Notes under the pieces: generated by a model
What the model was told of the DNA's origin: nothing
What the model saw: the letters and a program-made list of their open reading frames with translations, nothing else
The model's database searches: none
DNA from: Streptococcus sp. 29887
Lineage (GTDB): Bacteria > Bacillota > Bacilli > Lactobacillales > Streptococcaceae
Direction: 5' to 3'
Length of the DNA stretch: 64,000 nt
Assembly: GCF_032595075.1 (NCBI RefSeq)
Contig: NZ_CP118735.1
Location: forward strand, 2,240,691-2,304,690
Shown: in pieces, positions 17,858-25,083 of the stretch
How positions within the stretch are numbered: the first letter of the stretch is position 1
Layout: every line of letters starts with the position of its first letter
Program-made: the position numbers and the translations under genes

Positions 17858-18581
17858 AGATACTATCCTCTTCTTGACTTTCTACTAACTTACGGTGGGC
17901 TGTCCCATATTTAGAAAATGACACGCGCTCCAGACCATACTGATCAATAATGGCTTGAAGCCATTCAGGGTAGGTTTCAGGCACCTTGATTTCCATAATG
18001 ACTTGATCATCCTCTAGCAAAGGATAACCATATTTTCCTGCAAACAAATCCACATCGTAATGACGATAAAGGATATTTTGGTCAATAGTGATGCGAACCT
18101 TCTTATCCTCAATCCCTTTCATTGAAAAACGATCATAGTAAATGTACATCATCGGCTCAATCTTGCCGTAACGCTCTCGAAGCTCTGCCATTGTTTCCAA
18201 AAGCACTGGATTGCTAATGCTTTCATCAACTAGGTTATGGCTCATAAATTTCAAGACCGATGCTGGCTTTGAGGTCAAGCGATCCTTCAAGCCAACGCCA
18301 TTTTCTTTTTTCTTGATTTCTAAAAAGACCTGGCTATCTGCATGTGGATGAGCATCGTAGGTCCGCATACGGATTTTCTCACGCTTCCACAGACGCTCCG
18401 CAGAATCTTGAATCATTCGATATTCATTTGTATCAAAATATATATTGGTAATGGTTGAAGTTGGGTAATCATCTTTGACTACATGAGCCTGAAGCTCTGC
18501 CATAACCGCTGCTAGTTGATGGCGATCAAGGATATATTTTGTTTCGATTCGTTTAAATTTGGTCTGTACTGTTTCTTTCAT
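17838..18581 (-). CDS. VTC-domain polyphosphate polymerase-like protein
   Basis: A 247-residue cytoplasmic protein with the VTC catalytic-domain signature. It opens FKRIETKYILDRHQL, has the TNIYFDTNEYRM beta strand, basic residues in KIRMRTY, acidic VFLEIKKK, and a second acidic strand VIMEIKVPE. These line the tunnel that polymerises phosphate from ATP in yeast Vtc4. Start ATG at 18579-18581. A BlaI-type operator (18596-18607) lies just upstream of the start codon. Polyphosphate synthesis is plausible from the family but not shown for streptococci here. Confidence 0.85.
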   Translation of the reverse strand: MKETVQTKFKRIETKYILDRHQLAAVMAELQAHVVKDDYPTSTITNIYFDTNEYRMIQDSAERLWKREKIRMRTYDAHPHADSQVFLEIKKKENGVGLKDRLTSKPASVLKFMSHNLVDESISNPVLLETMAELRERYGKIEPMMYIYYDRFSMKGIEDKKVRITIDQNILYRHYDVDLFAGKYGYPLLEDDQVIMEIKVPETYPEWLQAIIDQYGLERVSFSKYGTAHRKLVESQEEDSIFERAIV

Positions 18582-18594
18582 CTTATTCCCTTTT

Positions 18595-18610
18595 TCTACA
18601 ATTGTCGTTT
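18595..18610. promoter_or_regulatory. BlaI/MecI-type operator upstream of the VTC gene
   Basis: CTACAATTGTCG at 18596-18607, one of five matches to the motif CTACA-N2-TGTNG in this cluster. Next to it, TTATCA and TAGAAA may form a weak promoter. Confidence 0.65.
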
Positions 18611-18655
18611 TGAGTGATAAGAGAAGAGTGGCTCACTTCCCACTCTCCCTATCTA

Positions 18656-19453
18656 TTACCAGCTTTTCTTTGCTTCTACTTTTTTCTTAATAATTTGACC
18701 TGTTGTTCCATTAATCTTGTAGTCATATTCAGAGTTGTTGGCAAGGGCTTCAACCTCATAGATGCCTTTCTCAAGGTCAATCTCTTTAAAGCGAACTTTA
18801 GCTGCTGCCAAGCCTAAATCTTTCAAGACAATAGTCTTCACTTGTTCTACTGAAAGTGTTGGCACTACTGCCACTTTCTTAGGCTGTGTGACTACAACTG
18901 GTTTTTTCTGCGGAGTTGCTGGTTTTACAGCGACTACTTTTGTCTTTTTCTTGATAATCTTGCCCGTTAAACCATTGATATCATATTCATATTCAAGGTT
19001 ATTTGCCACAAAATCCACTTCATAAACACCCTTCTCAAGATCTACTTCTTTGAAGCGAACCTTATTAGCTGTCAAACCTGCATCCTTCAGGGCAATTGTT
19101 TTTGCCTGCTCCATTGAAAACCTTACTGTTACAGCCGGTTTCGTTGGTTGAGTTGGTTTAACAGTAGTCTTTTTAGGTGCTAGAGTTTTAGACTTTTTCT
19201 TAATAATCTTTCCTGTGCTAGCTTGGACATCGTAGTCGTACTCCACATTGTTGGCAACTAGATCAATTTCATAGATCCCTTTTTCAAAATCAAGATCCTT
19301 GAATCGTACTTGACTAGCATTCAAACCAAGATCTTTTAATACGATTGATTTTGCTGCATCCATTGTTTTGATTTGACTAGCCGATGCTGTTTGTTGCAAA
19401 CCAAGAGTAGCGGCTACTAGTGCTGTAAATGTCAATGTTTTTAACTGTTTCAT
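18656..19453 (-). CDS. Secreted protein with three PepSY domains
   Basis: A 265-residue exported protein: a signal peptide (MKQLKTLTFTALVAAT, cut near ASA) followed by three PepSY repeats of about 60 residues. Each has the pattern AK-IVLKD-GL, VRFK-D-E-GIYE-D and a GKIIKKK end, separated by Pro/Thr/Lys-rich linkers. PepSY domains are found in peptidase propeptides and secreted inhibitors. ATG at 19451-19453 is chosen because GGAG lies seven bases upstream and the signal peptide begins there. Three BlaI-type operators precede it, two flanking or overlapping the promoter, so it is probably the main target of the repressor at 21323. It may act outside the cell on an M56 or other protease (inference). 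Confidence 0.85.
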   Translation of the reverse strand: MKQLKTLTFTALVAATLGLQQTASASQIKTMDAAKSIVLKDLGLNASQVRFKDLDFEKGIYEIDLVANNVEYDYDVQASTGKIIKKKSKTLAPKKTTVKPTQPTKPAVTVRFSMEQAKTIALKDAGLTANKVRFKEVDLEKGVYEVDFVANNLEYEYDINGLTGKIIKKKTKVVAVKPATPQKKPVVVTQPKKVAVVPTLSVEQVKTIVLKDLGLAAAKVRFKEIDLEKGIYEVEALANNSEYDYKINGTTGQIIKKKVEAKKSW

Positions 19454-19476
19454 AATAAACTCCATGATTGTTTTTT

Positions 19477-19488
19477 CTACATTTGTAG
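19477..19488. promoter_or_regulatory. BlaI/MecI-type operator in the PepSY leader
   Basis: A perfect 12-bp palindrome, CTACATTTGTAG, 23 nt before the start codon of the PepSY gene. Confidence 0.7.
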
Positions 19489-19529
19489 TTTTTTGATTTT
19501 TAGAATAGAGTGGGCGCCCACTCATTCTT

Positions 19530-19579
19530 CTACAGTTGTAGTATAATTATATTCTACACTTGTCGTTTTAAATTGTCAA
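19530..19579 (-). promoter_or_regulatory. PepSY gene promoter with two operators
   Basis: TTGACA (19574-19579), 17 bp, TAGAAT (19551-19556) on the minus strand. CTACACTTGTCG (19554-19565) overlaps the -10, and the palindrome CTACAGTTGTAG (19530-19541) covers the start region. The layout of -35, operator and -10 is the same as at the repressor's own promoter (21720-21748). Confidence 0.75.
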
Positions 19580-19694
19580 GCCTAAAAACTCAAAAAAATA
19601 AAATTTTTTTTGAAGACTGGTTTCTGAGAGTGAAAAACTTCCATGATAGCTTATCCAATTTCACTATCATAATAATTTCACTGTACTATTCTAT

Positions 19695-19720
19695 CAAAAA
19701 ACACCTCTTTATCAGAGGTG
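19695..19720 (-). terminator. Terminator of the BlaI-M56 operon
   Basis: CACCTCT (19702-19708) pairs with AGAGGTG (19714-19720); the minus strand continues with TTTTTT. Confidence 0.8.
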
Positions 19721-19727
19721 CTTGATA

Positions 19728-21302
19728 TTAGTCATCAGAATCATCTGTATCATCACTGGTATCAACATCATCCGTATCGTCGTCTACATCGTCACTTGTA
19801 TCAACAGGAGGTGTGTAGGTCGTTGCTGGTGGTGTATAAGTTGCTGGAGGGGTGTAGCTAGTTTCAGCCGGGGTATAACTTGTTGCCGGAGTTTCCGTCA
19901 CTACTGGTGTTTCCGCTACATTTGATGCTGGAGCTTGAACATCAGTAGTTACAGAACCATTTGAAGTTTCTCCTGCATTACCAGTATTTATAGCTGTAGT
20001 AGTCGTTGCTGTTTCGGAACTTACTGTGCTGGTTACCGTAGCTGATGAAGAAGTTGATGATGCTTTCGTAGTCATTGAAGAAGACTGCGGCACAAGAGTT
20101 TCTTTTTCCACTTTTCTTACCTGTTTGGTCAACTTATCGACTTGGATATGGTAACGTGTTTCCCCCTTAGAAAATTCAACCAAACAGTAATCCGATGCCT
20201 CTGTCACTTTCACATCCTTGACATCTGTCTGCTTAAGTTTTTGATCTTTTAGTGCCGCTTCTAAGGCCTGCTTGTCGGTCAAACCTTCCTCTTGAATGAC
20301 CTGATTGACTTGATCTTCCGTCATCGCCACAACGAAAATTGAACCTGAAAAGACCAAGGCCATGGTCATAAAGGTTGTGACCAATAAACCAAGTGAACGC
20401 ATAGGAAGTCGATTATCCATAATCGCAATAATACGACGCTTGAGATTAAACTTATTTGAATAGAAACAGCTTGAAAGCAGAACTGGCTGCTGGCTCTTAT
20501 GGATCATGGTGATAATAGTTTCACCATAAAAAGAACGATAGGCTTGATCACGCTGATTGAGAACACTATGGTCACAGTAACTCTCAGCAGCTTCCTGTAC
20601 TTCCTTGCAGGCAAAGGCCACAATTGGATTAAACCAGTGGGCGGCCTTCACAAGTAGAACCAATAAATTGGCATAAATATCCCTATGCTTATAGTGGGTC
20701 AGTTCATGTTCAAAAATAAGATCCAGTTCCTCATCTGTATAGTCTGTCGCTGGTAAAAGCACAATGGGATGACGCAGTCCAAAAATCATGGGACTAGAAA
20801 CCTGTGGATAGTGGAACAGACGAATATCCTTTTTGATTCCAAACTCTTCTTTGATGATATAAAAAGTTTCTAAAATTCTCAAATCAGAAATAGGCGTCCC
20901 CCATCTCTTCAAAAGATTACTGAATTTTATATAGGCAAAGATTGAACGTCCAATCACCACCACAAAACCTATGAACCAGACAAACAAGAAAATCTGCAAC
21001 CAAGGTAAACCAAGGAAAAGATCCAATAAGTTTGGTTGGCTGTTGGTTGCCGAACTAGCTACGGTGCCTGTCGATTCAACAACAGTTGATACTGCTTTTG
21101 GACTATGTTCAATGGTTACCAAGCCCGAACCAAAGCGAGGTCTGAAAGGAAAAATCAGACTGGCTAACAAGGCCAACCAGGTCAAGTACCGAACCCTAGC
21201 TGAAACCCTGTTTTTTAATAAGATAAACAAGCCGCTAACCACTAATATCAAGGCCGATTTGTAGAGGCTCATTAAGAAAAAGCGTAAGATGAGTGATGAC
21301 AT
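19728..21302 (-). CDS. M56 family (BlaR1-like) membrane metallopeptidase
   Basis: A 524-residue protein of the BlaR1/MecR1 type. Membrane helices lie at the N-terminus and near residue 105. The zinc motif HELTHYKHRD (HExxH) is followed by a downstream Glu in EVQEAAESYCDH. A further helix near residue 305 leads to an extracellular PepSY-like part (EEGLTDKQALEAALKD, ETRYHIQVD). The tail is Ser/Thr/Pro-rich with repeated YTPPATTYTPP and an Asp-rich end. It has no penicillin-binding domain, so the signal is not obviously a beta-lactam. It starts 20 nt after the repressor gene stop. By analogy it would cleave the repressor when a signal is sensed. Confidence 0.88.
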   Translation of the reverse strand: MSSLILRFFLMSLYKSALILVVSGLFILLKNRVSARVRYLTWLALLASLIFPFRPRFGSGLVTIEHSPKAVSTVVESTGTVASSATNSQPNLLDLFLGLPWLQIFLFVWFIGFVVVIGRSIFAYIKFSNLLKRWGTPISDLRILETFYIIKEEFGIKKDIRLFHYPQVSSPMIFGLRHPIVLLPATDYTDEELDLIFEHELTHYKHRDIYANLLVLLVKAAHWFNPIVAFACKEVQEAAESYCDHSVLNQRDQAYRSFYGETIITMIHKSQQPVLLSSCFYSNKFNLKRRIIAIMDNRLPMRSLGLLVTTFMTMALVFSGSIFVVAMTEDQVNQVIQEEGLTDKQALEAALKDQKLKQTDVKDVKVTEASDYCLVEFSKGETRYHIQVDKLTKQVRKVEKETLVPQSSSMTTKASSTSSSATVTSTVSSETATTTTAINTGNAGETSNGSVTTDVQAPASNVAETPVVTETPATSYTPAETSYTPPATYTPPATTYTPPVDTSDDVDDDTDDVDTSDDTDDSDD

Positions 21303-21322
21303 TTCAAATCTCCAACTATATA

Positions 21323-21691
21323 TTATTTATTTAACAAGCTCCTTAACTCATCCAGTTCATCGGCTGACAAAGCATTGGAGGAGAAGAGGGTTTTGACCAA
21401 ACCACCAAGGGAATTCCCTTGGTAACGGTCTAAAAAATTTGATGTTTCAACCGCCATGTATTCTTCTTCAGACACAATAGCTGTATAACGACGTTCCCGA
21501 CCATTTCGCTCACTCTTCAAAAAACCTTTTTCCGTCAAGCGCGCAAGAATAGTCAATAAGGTTTGGGGTTTCCAGTGATTATCTTCACCCAAATGACTAA
21601 TGATTTGAGCAGAGGTCACTGGATTTGGCAGGTGCCAAATGGTTCTTAGTACAGAAAATTCTGTATCTGGTAGACGTTTTAATTCATTCAT
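21323..21691 (-). CDS. BlaI/MecI/CopY-family transcriptional repressor
   Basis: A 122-residue winged-helix repressor. The sequence LPDTEFSVLRTIWHLPNPVTSAQI, then KPQTLLTILARLTEKGFLKSERNGRERRY, is the family DNA-binding domain; the C-terminal helical part dimerises. Start at ATG 21689-21691 with upstream AGAGG; the in-frame ATG at 21748 would lie within the promoter. An operator overlaps its own -10, so it should be autoregulated. The downstream partner is an M56 peptidase that could inactivate it by proteolysis, as BlaR1 does to BlaI. Matching operators near the PepSY and VTC genes define its probable regulon. Confidence 0.9.
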   Translation of the reverse strand: MNELKRLPDTEFSVLRTIWHLPNPVTSAQIISHLGEDNHWKPQTLLTILARLTEKGFLKSERNGRERRYTAIVSEEEYMAVETSNFLDRYQGNSLGGLVKTLFSSNALSADELDELRSLLNK

Positions 21692-21719
21692 ACTCGAATT
21701 CCTCTCTTCTTTCTCTAAT

Positions 21720-21748
21720 ATTCTACACTTGTCGTTTATAAATGTCAA
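21720..21748 (-). promoter_or_regulatory. Autoregulated promoter of the BlaI-M56 operon
   Basis: TTGACA (21743-21748), 17 bp, TAGAAT (21720-21725). The operator CTACACTTGTCG at 21723-21734 overlaps the -10 and is identical to the one at 19554-19565. Confidence 0.75.
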
Positions 21749-21796
21749 CTATCCTACTTATTTTTTTAGTAGCTACTGCTAACTAGAAGACCGATA

Positions 21797-21824
21797 AGAA
21801 AAAACTCAGCCGAAACTGAGTTTT
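21797..21824 (-). terminator. Terminator after the glycosyltransferase
   Basis: AAAACTCAG (21801-21809) pairs with CTGAGTTTT (21816-21824); the minus strand ends in a T-run and the stem reaches the stop codon. Confidence 0.75.
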
Positions 21825-22836
21825 AGTTGAAACCATAAATTCTTTTCGCGATTTTATAGACAGCATTAGAAATTTTTCGACCAGGGTAACCGTAGAGATT
21901 GGTCAACTGCCCCAACAAGCCATTGCGGACAATCTTGAAAAGGGCGGGATTGTTATCCCGAATATAGTGCCATAATTCCTGCTTTTTCATCATATGTTCA
22001 GCTGTTCCAGCACGATTGAGAAGGGCACAGGAGATAATGGTCGTAATCTCCACATGATTGAGCAAATAACTTCGTAAATCAGGATTGTCAACCGCCTCCA
22101 AGTCTAAATTATCTACCAAGATTCGATTGACTTTCAACTGCTGGTCAATGCGCTTAATCATGACGGATTCATTGACAGACTGGTCATTTCGCCCAATAAA
22201 GTAACGATAAAAATCTACTGGAAGATAGAACATCGTTTTCACAGCCTGCAAAGGAGTAAATACGAAAATATTATCCACATAGAAAGTATGCTCTGGTAGA
22301 ACGAGACCAACCTCACGCAATAAATCAGTCCTGTAAATCAGGGAATGCATCATCATGTACTGACCCTTGGAAAAGGCACCTACATCCTCCCAGCCGAAAA
22401 TACGATTTTCGGGTAAGACATCCTGATAGGACATGGATTTCTTCCGAGATTGCCCTTCTTTTTCGTAAACAAAGTTGGAAATGAAGGCATCAACAGGTGT
22501 ATTTGCTTCTTCCAAAGCCTGTAAACTTTCCAAAATCTTCAAATAGGCTCTGGTATCGACCCAGTCATCTGAATCCACGACTTTAAAGTACTTACCCTTG
22601 GCCTCACGTATCCCTGTATTTACAGCTCCGCCATGGCCCTTATTCTCTTGATAGATAGCTCGCACATTTGAAAATTGATTGGCAAGTTCCTCTGCGATTT
22701 CCTGAGTTCGGTCTGTTGAACCATCGTTAATAATCAGAATCTCAACCTTGTCCCCACCCATTACAAGGGAATGAACACAGTAATGAAGGTAGGCCTCCGA
22801 ATTATAACTCGGTATGGCAATGCTTAGTAAGGTCAT
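21823..22836 (-). CDS. Family 2 glycosyltransferase
   Basis: A 337-residue GT-A fold glycosyltransferase. N-terminal LLSIAIPSYNSEAYLHYCVHSL is followed by EILIINDGSTDRT and the DxD-like VVDSDDWVDTRAYLKIL. There is no transmembrane segment, so it works at the cytoplasmic face. ATG at 22834-22836 follows GGAGA; an earlier in-frame ATG at 22857 overlaps that site. It may add sugars to a cell-surface polymer; donor and acceptor cannot be told. A cluster of DnaA boxes lies 85 nt upstream. It stands alone, not in a capsule or rhamnan locus. Confidence 0.88.
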   Translation of the reverse strand: MTLLSIAIPSYNSEAYLHYCVHSLVMGGDKVEILIINDGSTDRTQEIAEELANQFSNVRAIYQENKGHGGAVNTGIREAKGKYFKVVDSDDWVDTRAYLKILESLQALEEANTPVDAFISNFVYEKEGQSRKKSMSYQDVLPENRIFGWEDVGAFSKGQYMMMHSLIYRTDLLREVGLVLPEHTFYVDNIFVFTPLQAVKTMFYLPVDFYRYFIGRNDQSVNESVMIKRIDQQLKVNRILVDNLDLEAVDNPDLRSYLLNHVEITTIISCALLNRAGTAEHMMKKQELWHYIRDNNPALFKIVRNGLLGQLTNLYGYPGRKISNAVYKIAKRIYGFN

Positions 22837-22920
22837 CTTTCTCTCCATTTGACACAATTTGTTACTATTTTATCACATTTTCAGGAAAGTTGCAGAGCAT
22901 AATTATTTTTCAAGGCAAAC

Positions 22921-22972
22921 TTATTCACAACCTGTGGATAAGTTGTGGATTTCTAGAATGTTCTGTGGATAA
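22921..22972. other. Cluster of four DnaA boxes
   Basis: TTATTCACA (22921-22929), TGTGGATAA (22933-22941), TGTGGATTT (22944-22952) and TGTGGATAA (22964-22972) lie within 52 bp between the glycosyltransferase and comX. Three match the TTATNCACA consensus perfectly. This is about 41 kb from the presumed oriC, so it is not the origin. Confidence 0.75.
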
Positions 22973-23002
22973 CTTTTGTAACCTCCTATCATCGTATCTT
23001 CT

Positions 23003-23473
23003 TCAACAAAAATCCTTTAAGTGTTCTTGCAAATCCCGAAGCATATTCTTGCGACCATTGAAACTCTGACCACTGATGAGTTTTTCGTAATTTTCCAATT
23101 GGTCCATAGACAAATTTTTCCGATAATCTCTCAAGGCACCTCTCAACATCAATAGCTCGTCATTAACCAAACCAGGTGATTGGATGAGATGTGATAGGTC
23201 GTGAATATCTTCATGAGGCAAACGGTCAAACTTGCGCTTCTGACTTTCCTGTCTGCGAACTCGGTCCTTAACCCGATTTCGGAATTTAACCTTGAAATAA
23301 CAATACAGCTGAACTCTTTCCCCAATCAACCAAGGCTGCTCTTCCAATAGTTCGAACAAAGTCATCATGCCTTCTTGTTCCCAATCATCTCTGTCCCACA
23401 GTTTGATATAAAACTCTTTACGAGCCTTGTTGACAATCCCTTTTACGCTATCATACACCTTTTCAAATTCCAT
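23003..23473 (-). CDS. comX: Competence sigma factor ComX/SigX
   Basis: A 156-residue alternative sigma factor for late competence genes. It reads EFEKVYDSVKGIVNKARKEFYIKLWDRDDWEQEG, then FELLEEQPWLIG and YFKVKFRNRVKDRVRRQESQKRKFD, with region 2-like and basic region 4-like parts, as in streptococcal ComX. Start at ATG 23471-23473 (or 23474-23476) after AAAGGAG. A longer in-frame start at 23536 would fall inside the ComR box and so upstream of transcription. A ComR-type promoter lies 30-70 nt upstream. rpsD follows on the other side of a terminator. Presence shows natural competence potential by the ComRS pathway. Confidence 0.92.
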   Translation of the reverse strand: MEFEKVYDSVKGIVNKARKEFYIKLWDRDDWEQEGMMTLFELLEEQPWLIGERVQLYCYFKVKFRNRVKDRVRRQESQKRKFDRLPHEDIHDLSHLIQSPGLVNDELLMLRGALRDYRKNLSMDQLENYEKLISGQSFNGRKNMLRDLQEHLKDFC

Positions 23474-23501
23474 CATCCTATCTCCTTTGTTTGATGGTTT
23501 A

Positions 23502-23543
23502 AGTTTATCGAAAAGGGAGTTCTTTATACAGGACATTTTTGTC
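23502..23543 (-). promoter_or_regulatory. ComR box and promoter of comX
   Basis: GACAAAAATGTC core (23532-23543) on the minus strand, followed by CTGTA, a 24-nt gap with a TTTT tract, then TAAACT as -10 (23502-23507). There is no -35. The architecture equals that at 818-859. Confidence 0.8.
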
Positions 23544-23632
23544 CAACTGACATTACTTAGATTATTCCACTATCTCCTCAGAGGCGACAAAAAGGGGAGC
23601 AAACCCAGAAATCAACATTTTAAGACAAAGCA

Positions 23633-23652
23633 AAAAGCCCACTGCTGTAGGC
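23633..23652 (-). terminator. Terminator of rpsD
   Basis: Minus-strand stem GCCTAC-AGCA-GTGGGC followed by TTTTTG. Confidence 0.7.
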
Positions 23653-23675
23653 TTCTTACGATATAAAGTCTTATC

Positions 23676-24287
23676 TTAGAGCATTTTGTTGTAGAATTCT
23701 ACGACAAGAGCTTCGTTGATTTCTGGGTTGATTTCGTCGCGTTCTGGCAAGCGAGTCAATGAACCTTCAAGCTTTTCAGCATCGAATGATACGAAAGCTG
23801 GACGGCCAAGAGTTGCTTCAACAGCTTCAAGGATAGCTGGAACTTTGATTGACTTCTCACGAACTGAGATAACTTGACCAACTTCAACGCGGAATGATGG
23901 GATATCAACGCGTTTGCCATCAACAAGGATGTGACCGTGGTTTACGAATTGACGTGCTTGACGACGAGTAGTTGCCAAACCAAGACGGTAAACAACGTTG
24001 TCCAAACGACGCTCCAAAAGAAGCATGAAGTTGAAACCAAGAGTACCTTGTTTGATTTTAGTAGCTTGTACGAACAAGTTACGGAATTGTTTTTCACCCA
24101 AACCGTAAGAGAAACGCAATTTTTGTTTCTCAGCCAATTGCAAACCGTATTCTGACAATTTAGAACGGTTGTTTGGTCCGTGTTGACCTGGTACGTAGTT
24201 ACGACGTGCCAATTCTTTACCTGTACCTGTCAATGACAAGCCAAGACGACGAGCTTGTTTCCAAGATGGTCCTGTATAACGTGACAT
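23676..24287 (-). CDS. rpsD: 30S ribosomal protein S4
   Basis: A 203-residue primary rRNA-binding protein of the 30S subunit. It starts [26 protein letters not shown] and contains the S4 RNA-binding domain ([34 protein letters not shown]). Length and codon bias are typical of a highly expressed ribosomal gene. It is monocistronic, with a long structured leader (24288-24450) that probably serves autogenous control by S4, as known in Firmicutes. Promoter at 24457-24485, terminator at 23633-23652. Confidence 0.98.
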   Translation of the reverse strand: MSRYTGPSWKQARRLGLSLTGTGKELARRNYVPGQHGPNNRSKLSEYGLQLAEKQKLRFSYGLGEKQFRNLFVQATKIKQGTLGFNFMLLLERRLDNVVYRLGLATTRRQARQFVNHGHILVDGKRVDIPSFRVEVGQVISVREKSIKVPAILEAVEATLGRPAFVSFDAEKLEGSLTRLPERDEINPEINEALVVEFYNKML

Positions 24288-24450
24288 GTGTTATGTCCTC
24301 CTAAAAATAAAATATAAAAATTATTTGTAGGAAATAACGTTTTAAGCAAACCTGATTCGTGCAGGAGGCCTTCATCGAAACAGCAACGATTACTCTTCTT
24401 GCTGACCTTCTGTTGACGAGCTTCATTTTGCCCTGCTGTTATTTCGCACA
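24288..24450 (-). promoter_or_regulatory. Structured rpsD mRNA leader (candidate S4 autoregulatory element)
   Basis: About 160 nt between the promoter and rpsD. Distal segments GAAATAAC (minus strand, 24438-24445) and GTTATTTC (24331-24338) are complementary and can close a long-range stem enclosing further GC-rich segments such as GAAGGCCTCCTGC. Firmicute rpsD genes are known to carry S4-binding leaders, so this is the likely role; no covariance test was possible. Confidence 0.55.
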
Positions 24451-24456
24451 AAGGTT

Positions 24457-24485
24457 AGTATAGCACAAAAAAAAGGCTCTGTAAA
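24457..24485 (-). promoter_or_regulatory. rpsD promoter overlapping the upstream terminator
   Basis: TTTACA (24480-24485), 17 bp, TATACT (24457-24462). The -35 sits in the loop region of the terminator hairpin of the TlpA-like gene, and the T-run forms part of the spacer. Confidence 0.7.
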
Positions 24486-24492
24486 GCCTTTT
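24471..24492 (-). terminator. Terminator of the ccdA-tlpA operon
   Basis: Minus-strand AAAGGCT and AGCCTTTT arms with eight T residues following. It overlaps the rpsD promoter. Confidence 0.75.
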
Positions 24493-24501
24493 TCATCGTT
24501 C

Positions 24502-25065
24502 TTATTGCATTTCTTCCAATAATTCAACCAGCTTATCCTTTTGAACCTGTCCTACAAAAGAAACCTTGAGGGTTCCATCACTATTGATAAGGATATGTGT
24601 CGGAAAAGCAGCAATACCAAAATGTGTCATAGCCTGATCCTTGGTATCAAATAAGACTGGATAGGTCGCTCCTAACTCACTAGCCTTCTCCAAGATCTCA
24701 TCCTTGCTCACATCGGATGGATTGGTATTCGCAAACTCGGCATCCTTAGGTGACGTGATAGACAAGAAAACATAATCTTCCTTATCCTTGTACTCTTGGT
24801 AAACTTCCTCCAATTCAGGAATTTCCCTCTGACAAGGACCACAATAGGTTGCCCAAACATTGATGTAAATCTTTTTCCCCTTGTAATCTGCTAGATTGAC
24901 ATCCTTCCCATCCTTATCCTTTAGGGAAAAATCTAGCGTGACTGGTTGATTTGCCTGTAAAGTCGACTCAGTAGAAGATGGACTGACCAATGGTAAAAGG
25001 GAGCAGGCAGTCAAAACAAAGCAAGAAACAAGTAAGCAAACGACAATCGATACCAACTTTTTCAT
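24502..25065 (-). CDS. TlpA/ResA-like thioredoxin lipoprotein
   Basis: A 187-residue extracytoplasmic thiol-disulfide protein. Its lipoprotein signal has lipobox LTAC (lipidated Cys near 21), followed by a Ser/Thr tether and an AhpC/TSA-Redoxin fold with INVWATYCGPCQREIPEL holding the CGPC active site and the cis-Pro in FGIAAFPTHIL. ATG at 25063-25065 is chosen with AGAAAGGA upstream. It lies next to ccdA, which would deliver electrons across the membrane. In S. pneumoniae the same pair (Etrx proteins with CcdA) reduces extracellular methionine sulfoxide reductase; no msrAB is adjacent here. Confidence 0.9.
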   Translation of the reverse strand: MKKLVSIVVCLLVSCFVLTACSLLPLVSPSSTESTLQANQPVTLDFSLKDKDGKDVNLADYKGKKIYINVWATYCGPCQREIPELEEVYQEYKDKEDYVFLSITSPKDAEFANTNPSDVSKDEILEKASELGATYPVLFDTKDQAMTHFGIAAFPTHILINSDGTLKVSFVGQVQKDKLVELLEEMQ

Positions 25066-25083
25066 AAACAAATCCTTTCTATC

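Noticed and set aside
18614..18655. Stem AGAGTGG/CCACTCT as a strong terminator after the PepSY gene
   Set aside because: The stem exists but no T-run follows on the minus strand; readthrough into the VTC gene is possible, so it is not listed as a terminator.
23474..23536. Longer comX start at 23536
   Set aside because: It lies within the ComR box and upstream of the -10, so it would not be transcribed; AAAGGAG points to 23473-23476.
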